Source: Mycobacterium syngnathidarum (lineage in GTDB: Bacteria; Actinomycetota; Actinomycetes; Mycobacteriales; Mycobacteriaceae). From it: DNA of 27,579 nt. Positions within the stretch are counted from its first letter, which is position 1. Each line of letters opens with the position of its first letter. The stretch spans positions 1 through 27,579 of the forward strand of contig NZ_MLCL01000050.1 of NCBI RefSeq assembly GCF_001942625.1, read 5' to 3'. The position numbers and the translations under genes were made by a program. This document shows positions 1 through 9,008 of this stretch, piece by piece. Under the pieces are notes generated by a model. The model made no database searches and was not told where the DNA came from. It saw nothing but the letters and a program-made list of their open reading frames with translations.

Positions 1-122
1 GGCCCGTGCAGCGACCTACCCGGACTGGCTGCATCACTACAATCACCACCGACCCCACACCGGCATCGGCGGCAAGACACCCATCGAACGCCTACGCGTT
101 CACAACCTGTGTGGGAATTACA
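1..122 (+). mobile_element. Right end of an IS481-family insertion sequence
   Basis: The first 122 bases are the 3' end of an IS481-type element; the rest lies outside the window. They encode the C-terminal tail of a DDE transposase. The terminal bases end in ACA, as expected for the TGT...ACA ends of this family, and are followed directly by CCTAGT (123-128). That fits the NCTAGN target reported for Bordetella IS481. The exact boundary at 122/123 is inferred from this match, because the left end and its target copy cannot be seen. Confidence 0.7.
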
Positions 123-127
123 CCTAG
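2..127 (+). CDS. IS481-family transposase, C-terminal fragment (5' end outside window)
   Basis: Frame 2 reads open from the window edge to a TAG at 125-127. The product contains HHYNHHRPHTGIGGKTPIER and ends in NLCGNYT. The YN-HHRPH-xxIGG-xxP-I-RL pattern is the C-terminal signature of IS481-type integrase-core transposases, just after the last catalytic acidic residue. The stop codon lies inside the CTAG target sequence, so it appears to be supplied by the insertion site and not by the element. About 41 residues are visible, so whether the whole transposase is intact cannot be judged. Confidence 0.8.
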   Translation, partial: ARAATYPDWLHHYNHHRPHTGIGGKTPIERLRVHNLCGNYT

Positions 128-474
128 TGGAGCCGCCCAACGGGCCGCCGTGTGCGGTGGACCGGGTGGTCGGTGACGGCGATGTGCTCGATTTCGCCGG
201 GGGCGCCCGGGTGATCGGCGTGCCCGGCCACACCCCGGGCGGCATCGCGCTGTATCTCCCGACGGCGGACGCGGTGCTCACCGGCGACGTGGTTGCGGAG
301 TTCAACGGCCAGGTGATCGTCGGTGTCTTCAACACCAACCGGAGCGAACTCGCGGACTCGGTGGCAAAGCTTGCCAACACGGGTGCGCAGCGTGCCGGTT
401 TCGGCCATGGTGAGCCGGTTCTCGAAGATGCTGCGGCCCGTATCGCCGGGGCCGCGGACCCTTTCGCCGCCTGA
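109..474 (+). pseudogene. Metallo-beta-lactamase-fold hydrolase, C-terminal half, truncated by the IS
   Basis: The frame runs from a GTG at 109, inside the transposase end, to a TGA at 474. Only sequence after about 128 belongs to the original gene. The remaining roughly 115 residues carry the later MBL-fold metal motifs: GHTPGG, TGD and a terminal GHGEP. The N-terminal HxHxDH metal site is missing, so this cannot be an active enzyme in the form seen. The 5' half may lie upstream of the IS, outside the window, or may be lost. The gene converges on gatD and the palindrome at 500-562 separates them. Substrate cannot be inferred. If translated from GTG109 it would give a domain fragment of 121 residues. 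Confidence 0.75.
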
Positions 475-499
475 CTCCCGCCGAACTCCGCCCGACTCC

Positions 500-562
500 C
501 GCCGAAACGGTATTCCAGCAGGAAATGTTCGAGTAACGGCATGCTGGAATACCGTTTCGGCG
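500..562. terminator. Bidirectional palindromic terminator, 21-bp perfect stem
   Basis: Positions 500-520 and 542-562 are perfect reverse complements (21 bp, starting CGCCGAAACGG), separated by a 21-nt loop. The structure lies between the stop of the truncated MBL gene (474) and the stop of gatD (567), which converge on it. On the plus strand the stem is followed by AAAATTAC and not by a T tract. Intrinsic terminators with weak or absent U tracts are common in mycobacteria. The length and perfection of the arms also fit a dispersed palindromic repeat, which would need a genome search. Confidence 0.65.
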
Positions 563-566
563 AAAA

Positions 567-1304
567 TTACACCCGGCGCGGCGCGGCCAGCCGTTCGCGG
601 CGCAGCAGCTCGACCTCCCGCAGCTCCAGCGGCGGCAGTTCACCCACCACCTGTGAGAGCAGATGGTCGGCCAGTTCGGGATTGCGGGCCAGGCACGGGC
701 CGTGTAGGTAGGTGGCCACCACGCTGCCTTGCACCGCGCCGTCGTAGCCGTCGCCCATGCGGTTGCCCGCGCCTTTGGTGACCGCGGCCAGCGGAGTGGC
801 ATCCGGTCCCAGAACCGTTCCGCCACGGTGGTTTTCGAAACCGGTGAGCGGCTGCGAAAGCCCATCGATCAAGGGTCTGGAGGCGACCTCGCCGATGGTG
901 CGGGCCTGCTGTGGTGAGGTCGTGGCGTCGAGCAGCCCGACGCCTTCCACTCGCTCACCGGCCGAGGTCTCGTACCAGTGGCCGAGCACCTGGATCGCCG
1001 CACAGATCGCGAGCACCGGTGCCCCCCGTGAAACCGCTTGTTGCAGACCGGGATACCGGATGAGGTGTTTGGTGGCCAGCCGTTGCGCGTAGTCCTCGGC
1101 GCCGCCGAGGGTGTACAGGTCCAGCGAGTCGGGCACCGGGTCGGCCAGGGTGATCTCCACGATCTCGGCGTCGATACCGCGCAACCGCAAGCGCTGCTGC
1201 AGCACCACGGCGTTGCCGCTGTCGCCGTAAGTTCCCATCACGTCGGGCAGTACCAGCCCGATCTGCACCGGGGTCCTTTTGCTCCTCGCGTGCGCGCCAC
1301 TCAT
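567..1304 (-). CDS. gatD: Lipid II isoglutaminyl synthase, glutaminase subunit GatD
   Basis: This 245-residue class I (triad) glutamine amidotransferase of the CobB/CobQ type releases ammonia from glutamine for MurT. MurT uses it to amidate the second residue (D-iso-Glu) of the peptidoglycan stem to D-iso-Gln. The nucleophile is Cys101 in LAICAAIQVLG and the catalytic His is His201 in TYLHGP. TYGDSGN near residue 26 and TLGGAED near residue 65 are typical of the family. The ATG at 1304 overlaps the murT stop (ATGA), so the two subunits should be translationally coupled and made in equal amounts. The length is normal for GatD. The same pair lies beside leuA and dnaQ in M. tuberculosis (Rv3710-Rv3713). 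Confidence 0.93.
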   Translation of the reverse strand: MSGAHARSKRTPVQIGLVLPDVMGTYGDSGNAVVLQQRLRLRGIDAEIVEITLADPVPDSLDLYTLGGAEDYAQRLATKHLIRYPGLQQAVSRGAPVLAICAAIQVLGHWYETSAGERVEGVGLLDATTSPQQARTIGEVASRPLIDGLSQPLTGFENHRGGTVLGPDATPLAAVTKGAGNRMGDGYDGAVQGSVVATYLHGPCLARNPELADHLLSQVVGELPPLELREVELLRRERLAAPRRV

Positions 1305-2563
1305 GAGATCCGCCGATTCAGTTGCAGGAAGGCCGTGTAGTTGGCGATCACCTCGACGTGCCCGGGCGGGCAGCTCTCGATCGCGGCGACGGTGTCGTGC
1401 ACCAGGGAATGTTCGACGCCGGCGTAGCCGAGCCGTACCGCCAGATCAGTCCCGCGCTCGCCGGCGGCGACGACGACAGTGTCGGAGCCTGTTTCTCTTC
1501 GCGCGAGCGGCTCATCGGCGAAGTGCTCGAAGCTCACGTCCCACAACCAGGACAGGTCTTCTCCGTCGGGCACCTGCCCGTTGACCGAGATGACCACCCC
1601 CGCACCGTGCTTGTCCACCATCGACAGGGCCTCCTGCCACCCGGCCGGGTTCTTGGCCAGCAGGATCCGCGCGGTGTGCGAGCCGATCTGAACCGTACGG
1701 TAGCGACCGGCGACCTCGTCGACCCTGGAGACGGCGGCCACCGCGGCGGCCGGGTCGGCGCCCAGCGCGACGGCGGCGGCGACCGCCTGGGTGGCGTTGC
1801 CGCGGTTGACGGCGCCCGGCAGCGACAGCGTCATCGGCAGCGAGAGGCCGTCCGGGCCGTAGATGTGGGTGTCGTCGAACCACCACTGCGGGCTGGGACG
1901 TTTGAAATCTGCACCGGTGGAATGCCAGCCCGGGCTTCCTCCGCCGTCGCGCTCGATGATCTCGCCGGAACGCGGGCAGCTCACCGAGTCGCCCGCCCAG
2001 CCGCCGCCGGCGGCTACCCACACCACATGGGGGCTGTCGTAGGCGGCCGACGTCATCAGTACGTCGTCACAGTTGGCCACGACCACCGCGTCAGGGTGCC
2101 GGGCCAGCCCGGCTCGCAGGGTGCGTTCGATGTGGTTGATCTCACCGACCCGATCCAGCTGGTCGCGGGACAGGTTGAGCAGGACGATCACCGACGGGTT
2201 CACCGCATCCGACACGTGCGGCACGTGCATCTCGTCGACTTCCAGGGCGGCCAGCGTGGCCTCGCGCGCAGAGGCCAGCGCCGCCACCAGGCCGGCGTCC
2301 ATGTTGGCGCCCTCGGAGTTGCTGGCCACCGGACCGAGCGTGGCCAGTGCCGCCGCGGTCATCCGGGTGGTGGTCGATTTGCCGTTCGTGCCGGTCACGA
2401 CGACGCTGCGGCGGTCCTGGCCCAGCTGGCGCAGGATCGAGCGGTCCAGCGTCATTGCCACCAGGCCGCCGATCATCGCGCCGGCGCCGCGCCCGGTGAC
2501 CCGCGACGCCCAGCGCGCGGTTGATCCGGCGGCCAGTGCGGCACGCCCTCGAAGGGTCAGCAT
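1301..2563 (-). CDS. murT: Lipid II isoglutaminyl synthase, Mur ligase-like subunit MurT
   Basis: This is the ATP-dependent subunit of the MurT-GatD complex, acting on lipid II at the cytoplasmic face. It has 420 residues from the ATG at 2563. The frame stays open further upstream, but that extension is arginine/proline-rich and not homologous. The Mur ligase central domain has the P-loop GTNGKSTTT (residues 58-66) and NLSRDQLDR (130-138). A C-terminal DUF1727 domain contains WLWDVSFE, with Asp342 probably equivalent to the triad aspartate that serves GatD, and ANYTAF near the end. The zinc-ribbon insertion present in many MurTs has lost three of its four cysteines: CPRSG at 196-200 and WHSTGADF at 213-220. 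A -10 element seven bases upstream suggests a leaderless message. Confidence 0.93.
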   Translation of the reverse strand: MLTLRGRAALAAGSTARWASRVTGRGAGAMIGGLVAMTLDRSILRQLGQDRRSVVVTGTNGKSTTTRMTAAALATLGPVASNSEGANMDAGLVAALASAREATLAALEVDEMHVPHVSDAVNPSVIVLLNLSRDQLDRVGEINHIERTLRAGLARHPDAVVVANCDDVLMTSAAYDSPHVVWVAAGGGWAGDSVSCPRSGEIIERDGGGSPGWHSTGADFKRPSPQWWFDDTHIYGPDGLSLPMTLSLPGAVNRGNATQAVAAAVALGADPAAAVAAVSRVDEVAGRYRTVQIGSHTARILLAKNPAGWQEALSMVDKHGAGVVISVNGQVPDGEDLSWLWDVSFEHFADEPLARRETGSDTVVVAAGERGTDLAVRLGYAGVEHSLVHDTVAAIESCPPGHVEVIANYTAFLQLNRRIS

Positions 2564-2570
2564 TCCGGCG

Positions 2571-2576
2571 ATTTTA
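2571..2576 (-). promoter_or_regulatory. Probable -10 element for leaderless murT-gatD
   Basis: The minus strand reads TAAAAT, matching the mycobacterial TANNNT -10 pattern, followed by seven bases (CGCCGGA) and then the murT ATG. Transcription would begin at or next to the start codon. No clear -35 hexamer is seen. It lies in the 74-bp gap before the divergent dnaQ-like gene. Confidence 0.5.
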
Positions 2577-2637
2577 AGGGCACGACACGCTGCCGCGCCG
2601 CCTGAGGTTGTCGGGCTCGCGTGCCATCCTGGCGAAT

Positions 2638-3627
2638 ATGAGCAGCGCGTGGGGCAGGCCGGCCGAAGAGCCGGGCACGGGCTGGGCCGTCGTCGACGTG
2701 GAAACCACGGGGTTCCGGCCCGGGCAGGCACGCATCGTCAGCGTCGCCGCCCTCGCCGTCGGGGACGACGGCAATGTGGAGCGCAGTGTGGCCACCTTGC
2801 TCAACCCGGGGGTCGATCCCGGGCCCACCCATGTGCACGGGCTGACGGCCGAGATGCTGGAGGGCCAGCCGACCTTCGGCGACGTGGTCGACGACGTGAG
2901 TGACGTCCTGCGGGGGCGCACCCTGGTGGCCCACAACGTGGGTTTCGACTACAGCTTCCTGGCCGCCGAGGCGGAGTTGGTCGGCGCCGAACTGCCGGTC
3001 GACAGTGTGATGTGCACCGTTGAGCTGGCCCGCCGGCTGGCGCTGGGCACCGAGAATCTGCGACTGGAGACGCTGGCCGCGCACTGGGGTGTGAGCCAGA
3101 TGAAGCCCCACGACGCCCTCGACGACGCGTTGGTGCTGGCACAGATCCTCAAACCCACTTTGGCCCGGGCCCGTGACCGCAAGGTCTGGCTGCCGCTGCG
3201 GGAGGTGAGCCGGCGCCGCTGGCCCAATGGCCATGTCACCCATGACGAGTTACGGCCGCTGAAGGTTCTGGCCTCGCGGCTGCCGTGTGAATACGCCAAT
3301 CCGGGCATCTACGTGCCGGGCAGGCCGCTCGTGCAGGGCATGCGGGTGGCGCTGTCGGCGGAGGTGGCCCGCACCCACGAGGAGCTCATCGAGCGCATTC
3401 TGCACGCCGGGCTGGGCTATACCGATCTGGTGGATCAGCAGACCTCACTGGTGCTCTGCAACGAGCCCGCACCCGACCAGGGCAAGGGTTACCAAGCCCT
3501 GGAACTCGGGGTGCCGCTGCTCGATGACGAGACGTTCATGGGGCTGCTGGGCCATGTCGTCGGCGGGGCCAACATCGAGGAGTTCATCGACATCCCCGCC
3601 GAAAGCGATCAGTACACGCTGTTCTGA
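2638..3627 (+). CDS. dnaQ: DnaQ-like DEDDh 3'-5' exonuclease with C-terminal BRCT domain
   Basis: This 329-residue protein has an N-terminal RNase T/DnaQ exonuclease fold. ExoI is DVETTG (Asp20, Glu22), ExoII is the segment LVAHNVGFDYSFL, and ExoIII is PHDALDDALV, whose His and Asp make it a DEDDh type. The C-terminal ~90 residues, from GRPLVQGMRVALS onward, have the BRCT pattern also found in DNA ligase and RFC1. I chose ATG2638 over GTG2608 because homology begins there and the upstream stretch is not family-like. In mycobacteria proofreading by DnaE1 is done by its own PHP domain, so this protein is more likely an accessory DNA repair nuclease than the replicative epsilon subunit. It matches the Rv3711c position and length. 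Confidence 0.9.
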   Translation: MSSAWGRPAEEPGTGWAVVDVETTGFRPGQARIVSVAALAVGDDGNVERSVATLLNPGVDPGPTHVHGLTAEMLEGQPTFGDVVDDVSDVLRGRTLVAHNVGFDYSFLAAEAELVGAELPVDSVMCTVELARRLALGTENLRLETLAAHWGVSQMKPHDALDDALVLAQILKPTLARARDRKVWLPLREVSRRRWPNGHVTHDELRPLKVLASRLPCEYANPGIYVPGRPLVQGMRVALSAEVARTHEELIERILHAGLGYTDLVDQQTSLVLCNEPAPDQGKGYQALELGVPLLDDETFMGLLGHVVGGANIEEFIDIPAESDQYTLF

Positions 3628-3639
3628 TCCCGACTCGGT

Positions 3640-3693
3640 GAATCGGCGACATAGAGACCGCGAATCGGCGAAACGCACACCGCGAATCGGCGA
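3640..3693. repeat. Three direct repeats with exact 22-bp period
   Basis: The core GAATCGGCGA occurs at 3640-3649, 3662-3671 and 3684-3693. The flanks are partly conserved (C before the core; ACACCG or AGACCG leading into the next unit). A 22-bp step puts all copies on one face of the helix. The array ends nine bases before the -10 element of the ATPase gene. It could be an operator or a fragment of a dispersed repeat. No protein can be assigned from sequence alone. Confidence 0.7.
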
Positions 3694-3701
3694 GTGATTG
3701 A

Positions 3702-3707
3702 TATGGT
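3702..3707 (+). promoter_or_regulatory. Probable -10 element of the AAA ATPase gene
   Basis: TATGGT (TANNNT) lies six bases before the GTG at 3714. No Shine-Dalgarno sequence precedes that GTG, so a leaderless transcript starting at the GTG is the simplest reading. The 22-bp repeats lie immediately upstream, where an activator or repressor could act. Confidence 0.45.
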
Positions 3708-3713
3708 TTCTAA

Positions 3714-4991
3714 GTGAACCCGCGGTCTAGCATCGCTAGAAACCTGCTTCCGAGGGTTGAGGAGGCACTGTCTGACACACGGATCGTGGTCGTTCAGGGC
3801 GCGCGCCAGGTCGGCAAGTCAACCCTCGCTGCCGAGATTACGCGTCGCCGCGGCGGTCGGCTGGTCACGCTCGACGATGACGTGACCCGAACAGCTGCGG
3901 CTGCCGATCCCCTCAGTTTCGTCCGCCAGTTCCCCGATGGGCTACTCACGATCGACGAGGTGCAACGGGCTCCAGAATTGATTCTTGCGCTCAAGAGCAC
4001 CGTTGATTCAACCCATCGGCCAGGGCAGTATCTGCTCACCGGGTCGGCCAATCTTTTGCAACTCCCAGCGACCGAAGACAGCCTGGCTGGTAGGGCGGAA
4101 AGCCTGGAGCTCTTCGGATTCAGTCAAGGTGAACTCGAAGGCGCCACTGAAACCTTCATCGACCGCTTGCTCGCCGGCGAACTATTCCTCGGTCACGAAA
4201 GTAGTCTGACGCGTAGCGACTATCTCGCCCGCGCCTGCACTGGCAGCTACCCCGAGGCCGTCAGCCGAGAGTCAGCCAGGCGCCGAAATGCATGGCTGGA
4301 TAACTACGTCGACCGCATCGTCAAACGTGACGCGAAGGATGTCTCCAATCTCCAACGCATCGCCGACCTGCCGCGGCTGATCCGGCTCCTTGCCGCACGC
4401 AGCGCATCCGAGCTCAACCTGAGCTCCGTAGCTGCTGACGCTGAAATCCCCGTACGTACACTGCCGCCGTACCTCGCCCTCCTCGAGACCCTGTATCTGA
4501 TTGGCCGCGTCCCCGCGTGGTCGACGAATCTTTCTAAGCGCGTTGTCGATCGGCCGAAAGTTCTCCTCCTCGACTCCGGGTTGGCCGCTCGTCTCGTCAA
4601 CGTGTCGCCCACCGGAGCCGGACCCAACGCCAATCCTGACGCGGCGGGAGCGATCATCGAAACGTTCGTTATCACAGAACTCCGACGACAACTCGGATGG
4701 GCTGAACAGGCACCGCGGTTGTTTCACTACCGCGATCGAGACGGGGCCGAAGTGGACCTCATTTTGGAGACGGCAGACGGCCTCATTGCCGCTATCGAAA
4801 TCAAATCGGCAGCAACGCTTCGCGGCAGGGACACCCGCTGGATCACGAAACTCCGCGACAAAGTCGGTACTCGTTTTGTCGGCGGCCTTATCCTCCACAC
4901 CGGGCCACAAGCTCAGCCATTGGGCGACCGCCTCGCCGCTGTCCCAATCGATGTTCTCTGGTCCGCACGGGGACAGCTCCGAGACCCATAG
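3714..4991 (+). CDS. AAA-family ATPase with C-terminal DUF4143 domain
   Basis: This 425-residue protein combines an AAA_14-type P-loop ATPase with a DUF4143 domain. Visible motifs are Walker A GARQVGKST (about residues 29-37), Walker B LLTIDEVQ (about 80-87) and sensor-1-like LLTGSAN. The C-terminal part has DGAEVDLILE followed by AAIEIKSA, the E/D-(I/V)-D...E-x-K arrangement of PD-(D/E)xK nuclease-like folds. The family is widespread and patchily distributed, often as single horizontally moved genes, and its physiological role is not settled. It interrupts the usual dnaQ-leuA neighbourhood and its base composition looks lower in GC than the flanks, which suggests acquisition. It converges on the SHOCT gene with a 15-bp gap. 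Confidence 0.85.
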   Translation: MNPRSSIARNLLPRVEEALSDTRIVVVQGARQVGKSTLAAEITRRRGGRLVTLDDDVTRTAAAADPLSFVRQFPDGLLTIDEVQRAPELILALKSTVDSTHRPGQYLLTGSANLLQLPATEDSLAGRAESLELFGFSQGELEGATETFIDRLLAGELFLGHESSLTRSDYLARACTGSYPEAVSRESARRRNAWLDNYVDRIVKRDAKDVSNLQRIADLPRLIRLLAARSASELNLSSVAADAEIPVRTLPPYLALLETLYLIGRVPAWSTNLSKRVVDRPKVLLLDSGLAARLVNVSPTGAGPNANPDAAGAIIETFVITELRRQLGWAEQAPRLFHYRDRDGAEVDLILETADGLIAAIEIKSAATLRGRDTRWITKLRDKVGTRFVGGLILHTGPQAQPLGDRLAAVPIDVLWSARGQLRDP

Positions 4992-5006
4992 CCAACTTGT
5001 GGTGGC

Positions 5007-5393
5007 TCAGCCCAGCGCCTTGGCCTTCAGCCCGTCGAACTCAGCCTGGCTGATCGTGCCGGCATCCAGCAGCGCCTTGGCATCGGCGATTTCCTGTGCC
5101 GGAGACCGGCCCGCAGCCTGACGGATGTAGTCGTCGGTCTCTTTCTTGGCGTCCAGCGCCGCCGCCTGGGCACGCTCGGACATGCCCTGGCCCCTGGCGA
5201 TCAGATACACCAGCGCGGTGAGCCACGGCAGCAGGATCAGGAACACCACCCACACGGCCTTGATCCAGCCGGAGGTCTTGTGATCGCGCCAGAACAGGTC
5301 CGTGAGGATCTGGAACAGGACCAGCAGGTAGGCGATCCAGGCGAAGATGATCAGGAAGTGCCACAGGAAATCCCAAGTCGGACCCCAGTCCAT
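5007..5393 (-). CDS. Small membrane protein with PLDc_N and SHOCT domains
   Basis: This 128-residue protein starts with two membrane spans: about residues 9-31, rich in W, F and L, and about 44-66. The span pattern and the conserved RDHKTSGWIKAVWV between them are those of the phospholipase D nuclease N-terminal domain (PLDc_N), here without any catalytic HKD domain. The C-terminal ~30 residues, from AQEIADAKALLDAGTIS onward, are a SHOCT (short C-terminal) motif. The start is supported by AAGGAG eight bases ahead of the ATG at 5393. Such proteins are common in actinobacteria and have no established function. The gene lies downstream of leuA on the same strand, with a hairpin between them. Confidence 0.8.
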   Translation of the reverse strand: MDWGPTWDFLWHFLIIFAWIAYLLVLFQILTDLFWRDHKTSGWIKAVWVVFLILLPWLTALVYLIARGQGMSERAQAAALDAKKETDDYIRQAAGRSPAQEIADAKALLDAGTISQAEFDGLKAKALG

Positions 5394-5411
5394 GGGTTGC
5401 TCCTTGTAGTC

Positions 5412-5442
5412 GACGTCAGGCGCAGTGATCTACGCCGACGTC
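5412..5442 (-). terminator. Hairpin downstream of leuA
   Basis: GACGTC at 5412-5417 plus GGCG at 5419-5422 pair with CGCC at 5433-5436 plus GACGTC at 5437-5442. This gives a 10-bp stem with one bulged base and a 10-nt loop. It begins three bases past the leuA stop and lies before the next minus-strand gene. There is no T tract. Confidence 0.5.
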
Positions 5443-5444
5443 AG

Positions 5445-7349
<1,905 letters not shown>

Positions 7350-7365
<16 letters not shown>

Positions 7366-7391
7366 CGTCCGAGAAGGAGCACCCGCTGCAC
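7350..7391 (-). CDS. leuL: leuA leader peptide MQRVLLLGRRDGV (attenuator uORF)
   Basis: This 13-residue reading frame begins with GTG at 7391 and ends with TGA at 7352-7350. Codons 5-7 are CTC CTT CTC, three leucines in a row, and they end six bases before the 5' arm of the terminator. This is the expected layout of ribosome-mediated attenuation of a leucine gene. When charged tRNA-Leu is scarce the ribosome stalls, the terminator cannot form and leuA is transcribed. The GTG lies seven bases past a -10 element, so the leader is probably leaderless. The frame is too short for normal gene calling. Function is inferred from position, codon content and RNA structure. Confidence 0.8.
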
Positions 7392-7398
7392 GCGCTCA

Positions 7399-7426
7399 AC
7401 TGTACTCCGCGTCAATCCCAGGCCAA
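7399..7426 (-). promoter_or_regulatory. Promoter of leuL-leuA
   Basis: On the minus strand TTGGCC (7426-7421) and TACAGT (7404-7399) are separated by 16 bp. TACAGT fits TANNNT, and the -35 matches TTGACA at four of six positions. Transcription is predicted to begin at about 7391, the first base of the leader peptide GTG. The remaining bases up to the plus-strand small gene (7427-7595) show no other clear structure. Confidence 0.55.
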
Positions 7427-7595
7427 AACCAGCGGCTGACGTGGGCTTCCTCCGATCGGGGGAACAAATCTTCACCAGGCTCATCGCCTGATCGCCGGAC
7501 AGACCGGAAACCGTCTGGATCGCATCCTTGTCTCAGTGGCTCAACAAGTCGCAGTCACATACGAAAAGCAAACTGAGGCAAAAGGATTCACGATC

Positions 7596-7814
7596 ATGAC
7601 CAAGTTCACCAAGGTTCTGGCACTGCCCATCCTGTCCGCGGGTGTGTTCGGCGCCGTCGCGCTCGGCCTGGCGGGCACTGCCGCCGCGCAGGAGCCCCAC
7701 GGCCCGGGTAACCAGTTCAGCCCGGATACCTACGCCACCCCGGCACCGGGCATGAAGCCCGGCTGGCACAACCATCACGGCCCGCAGCGCCACCTGATCG
7801 TTTATGGCCAGTAG
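7596..7814 (+). CDS. Small secreted protein, unknown function
   Basis: From ATG7596 this encodes 72 residues. The first ~32 are a classical signal peptide: TKFTK positive region, a hydrophobic core LALPILSAGVFGAVALGLAG and an AAA-Q cleavage site. The mature part is only about 40 residues, rich in Pro, Gly and His, and ends PQRHLIVYGQ. I preferred this start to the upstream in-frame GTG/ATG positions because AAAGGA precedes it and the signal peptide begins there. No cysteines or known domain are seen. The product should be exported by Sec. I do not recognise a function; tiny secreted proteins of this build are frequent in mycobacteria. It converges on the transglycosylase gene. Confidence 0.75.
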   Translation: MTKFTKVLALPILSAGVFGAVALGLAGTAAAQEPHGPGNQFSPDTYATPAPGMKPGWHNHHGPQRHLIVYGQ

Positions 7815-7842
7815 TTGCCGGCCGGGCTGCTATGCCATCGCG

Positions 7843-8913
7843 TCAGCGGGCCCCGCCCGAACGGCCGTTGCCGAACTTGACCTTGGGTGTGCCGGTGCTG
7901 TGCCGGGACCCGCTCGTCGTGCTCGTGCTCGTCCTCGTGTTGGTGGAGCCCGTGCGCGTCGTCGAAGATCCCGGCCGGGTTGTCGCCGACCGGGTGTCAC
8001 CGTCGTCTCGACGCACAGCCTTGTCCGGCGTGGCGGTGTCGCTTTCAGCCGACCCGCCGGTTGATGCTGCGGGGCTGTCGACCGCGCGAACGGCGACGTT
8101 CGGCGGGCGCGGCGCGGTGAGCGGCGGCAGGTTCACCGGAGCCACACCGGTGGCGTAGGCCCGCGCCCAGCCCAGCACGTGGGCGACGTAGGCCATGGAG
8201 TGGTTGTAGCGAAGCACCGCGGCGACCAGCTGCGCCTCGTCGCGCAGTTTCGCGCCCTCGCTGCAGAGGTAGCCGGCCGCAGCCAGGGTGGCATCGAACA
8301 GGTTGTGCGGATCGGCCTGACCGTCACCGTCACCGTCGGCGCCGTGCAGCAGCCACGTGCTCGGCAGGAACTGCATGGGCCCCAGCGCGCGGGCGTAGGT
8401 CGTGCCGCCGCCGAAGCTGCCGGCAACGATGATCTCGTTGCCCGGCAATGAGCCGTCGAGGGCGGGGCCATAGATGGGACGGACCGGGTCACCGCGCTCG
8501 TCGGCGGCGCCGCCGAACGCATGCGTGGACTCGACGTACCCGATCCCGGCGAGCAGGTTCCAGGTCACACCGCAATCGGGTTGGCTCTGTGCCATCGCGG
8601 CGTCCGCGTTCCGGTAGGCCGCCAGTGCGATCGCCGGGATGTGCACGGCGCCCGGTGCCCGAACCTCCGGGGGTGGCGGTGATCCCGTCGTAGTCGGTGT
8701 CGCGGCAATTGGACGCGCCGTCGGCGTTGCCGCCAAGGGCTGGCCGGCGAGGTCGGGCAACGCCCGGACCGCGGCCAGCGTCCGTACCCGGTGCTCCTGG
8801 ACCAGGCCGACCAGGCTGGGCGCGACGGCGACCGCGCTGGTCAACGCCATCCGAACGATCACGGCGAGGCAGGGGGAGGCGTCGCGGACCGCTCGACGAA
8901 CACGGTGGCGCAT
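7843..8913 (-). CDS. Lytic transglycosylase-like cell-wall protein (SLT/MltB type)
   Basis: About 356 residues from ATG8913. A GTG at 8958 is an alternative start, and neither has a well-spaced ribosome site. A basic N-terminus (RHRVRRAVRD) precedes a hydrophobic signal or anchor segment, followed by a Pro/Thr/Ala linker. The catalytic domain runs roughly from IPAIALAAYRNADAAM to VLGWARAYA. It has NLLAGIGYVESTH, where the Glu after GYV is the expected catalytic acid, then ALGPMQFLPSTW and AAGYLC. These are the motifs of goose-lysozyme-like transglycosylases that cleave the glycan strand between MurNAc and GlcNAc. A long Ser/Thr/Arg-rich low-complexity tail ends the protein. It acts outside the membrane, in wall turnover. 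Confidence 0.85.
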   Translation of the reverse strand: MRHRVRRAVRDASPCLAVIVRMALTSAVAVAPSLVGLVQEHRVRTLAAVRALPDLAGQPLAATPTARPIAATPTTTGSPPPPEVRAPGAVHIPAIALAAYRNADAAMAQSQPDCGVTWNLLAGIGYVESTHAFGGAADERGDPVRPIYGPALDGSLPGNEIIVAGSFGGGTTYARALGPMQFLPSTWLLHGADGDGDGQADPHNLFDATLAAAGYLCSEGAKLRDEAQLVAAVLRYNHSMAYVAHVLGWARAYATGVAPVNLPPLTAPRPPNVAVRAVDSPAASTGGSAESDTATPDKAVRRDDGDTRSATTRPGSSTTRTGSTNTRTSTSTTSGSRHSTGTPKVKFGNGRSGGAR

Positions 8914-9008
8914 CCCTCCACAGTGACACCCTCGTCGTTGTGTGCCAACTCCCGACACTCCGGGGTCAGTCGGCGGTCAGGGGCCCGCGAACTGCGGCGG
9001 GTGTCGGC

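Noticed and set aside
1322..2524. 400-codon plus-strand frame opposite murT
   Set aside because: It is an antisense shadow of murT, without a start context or recognisable motif.
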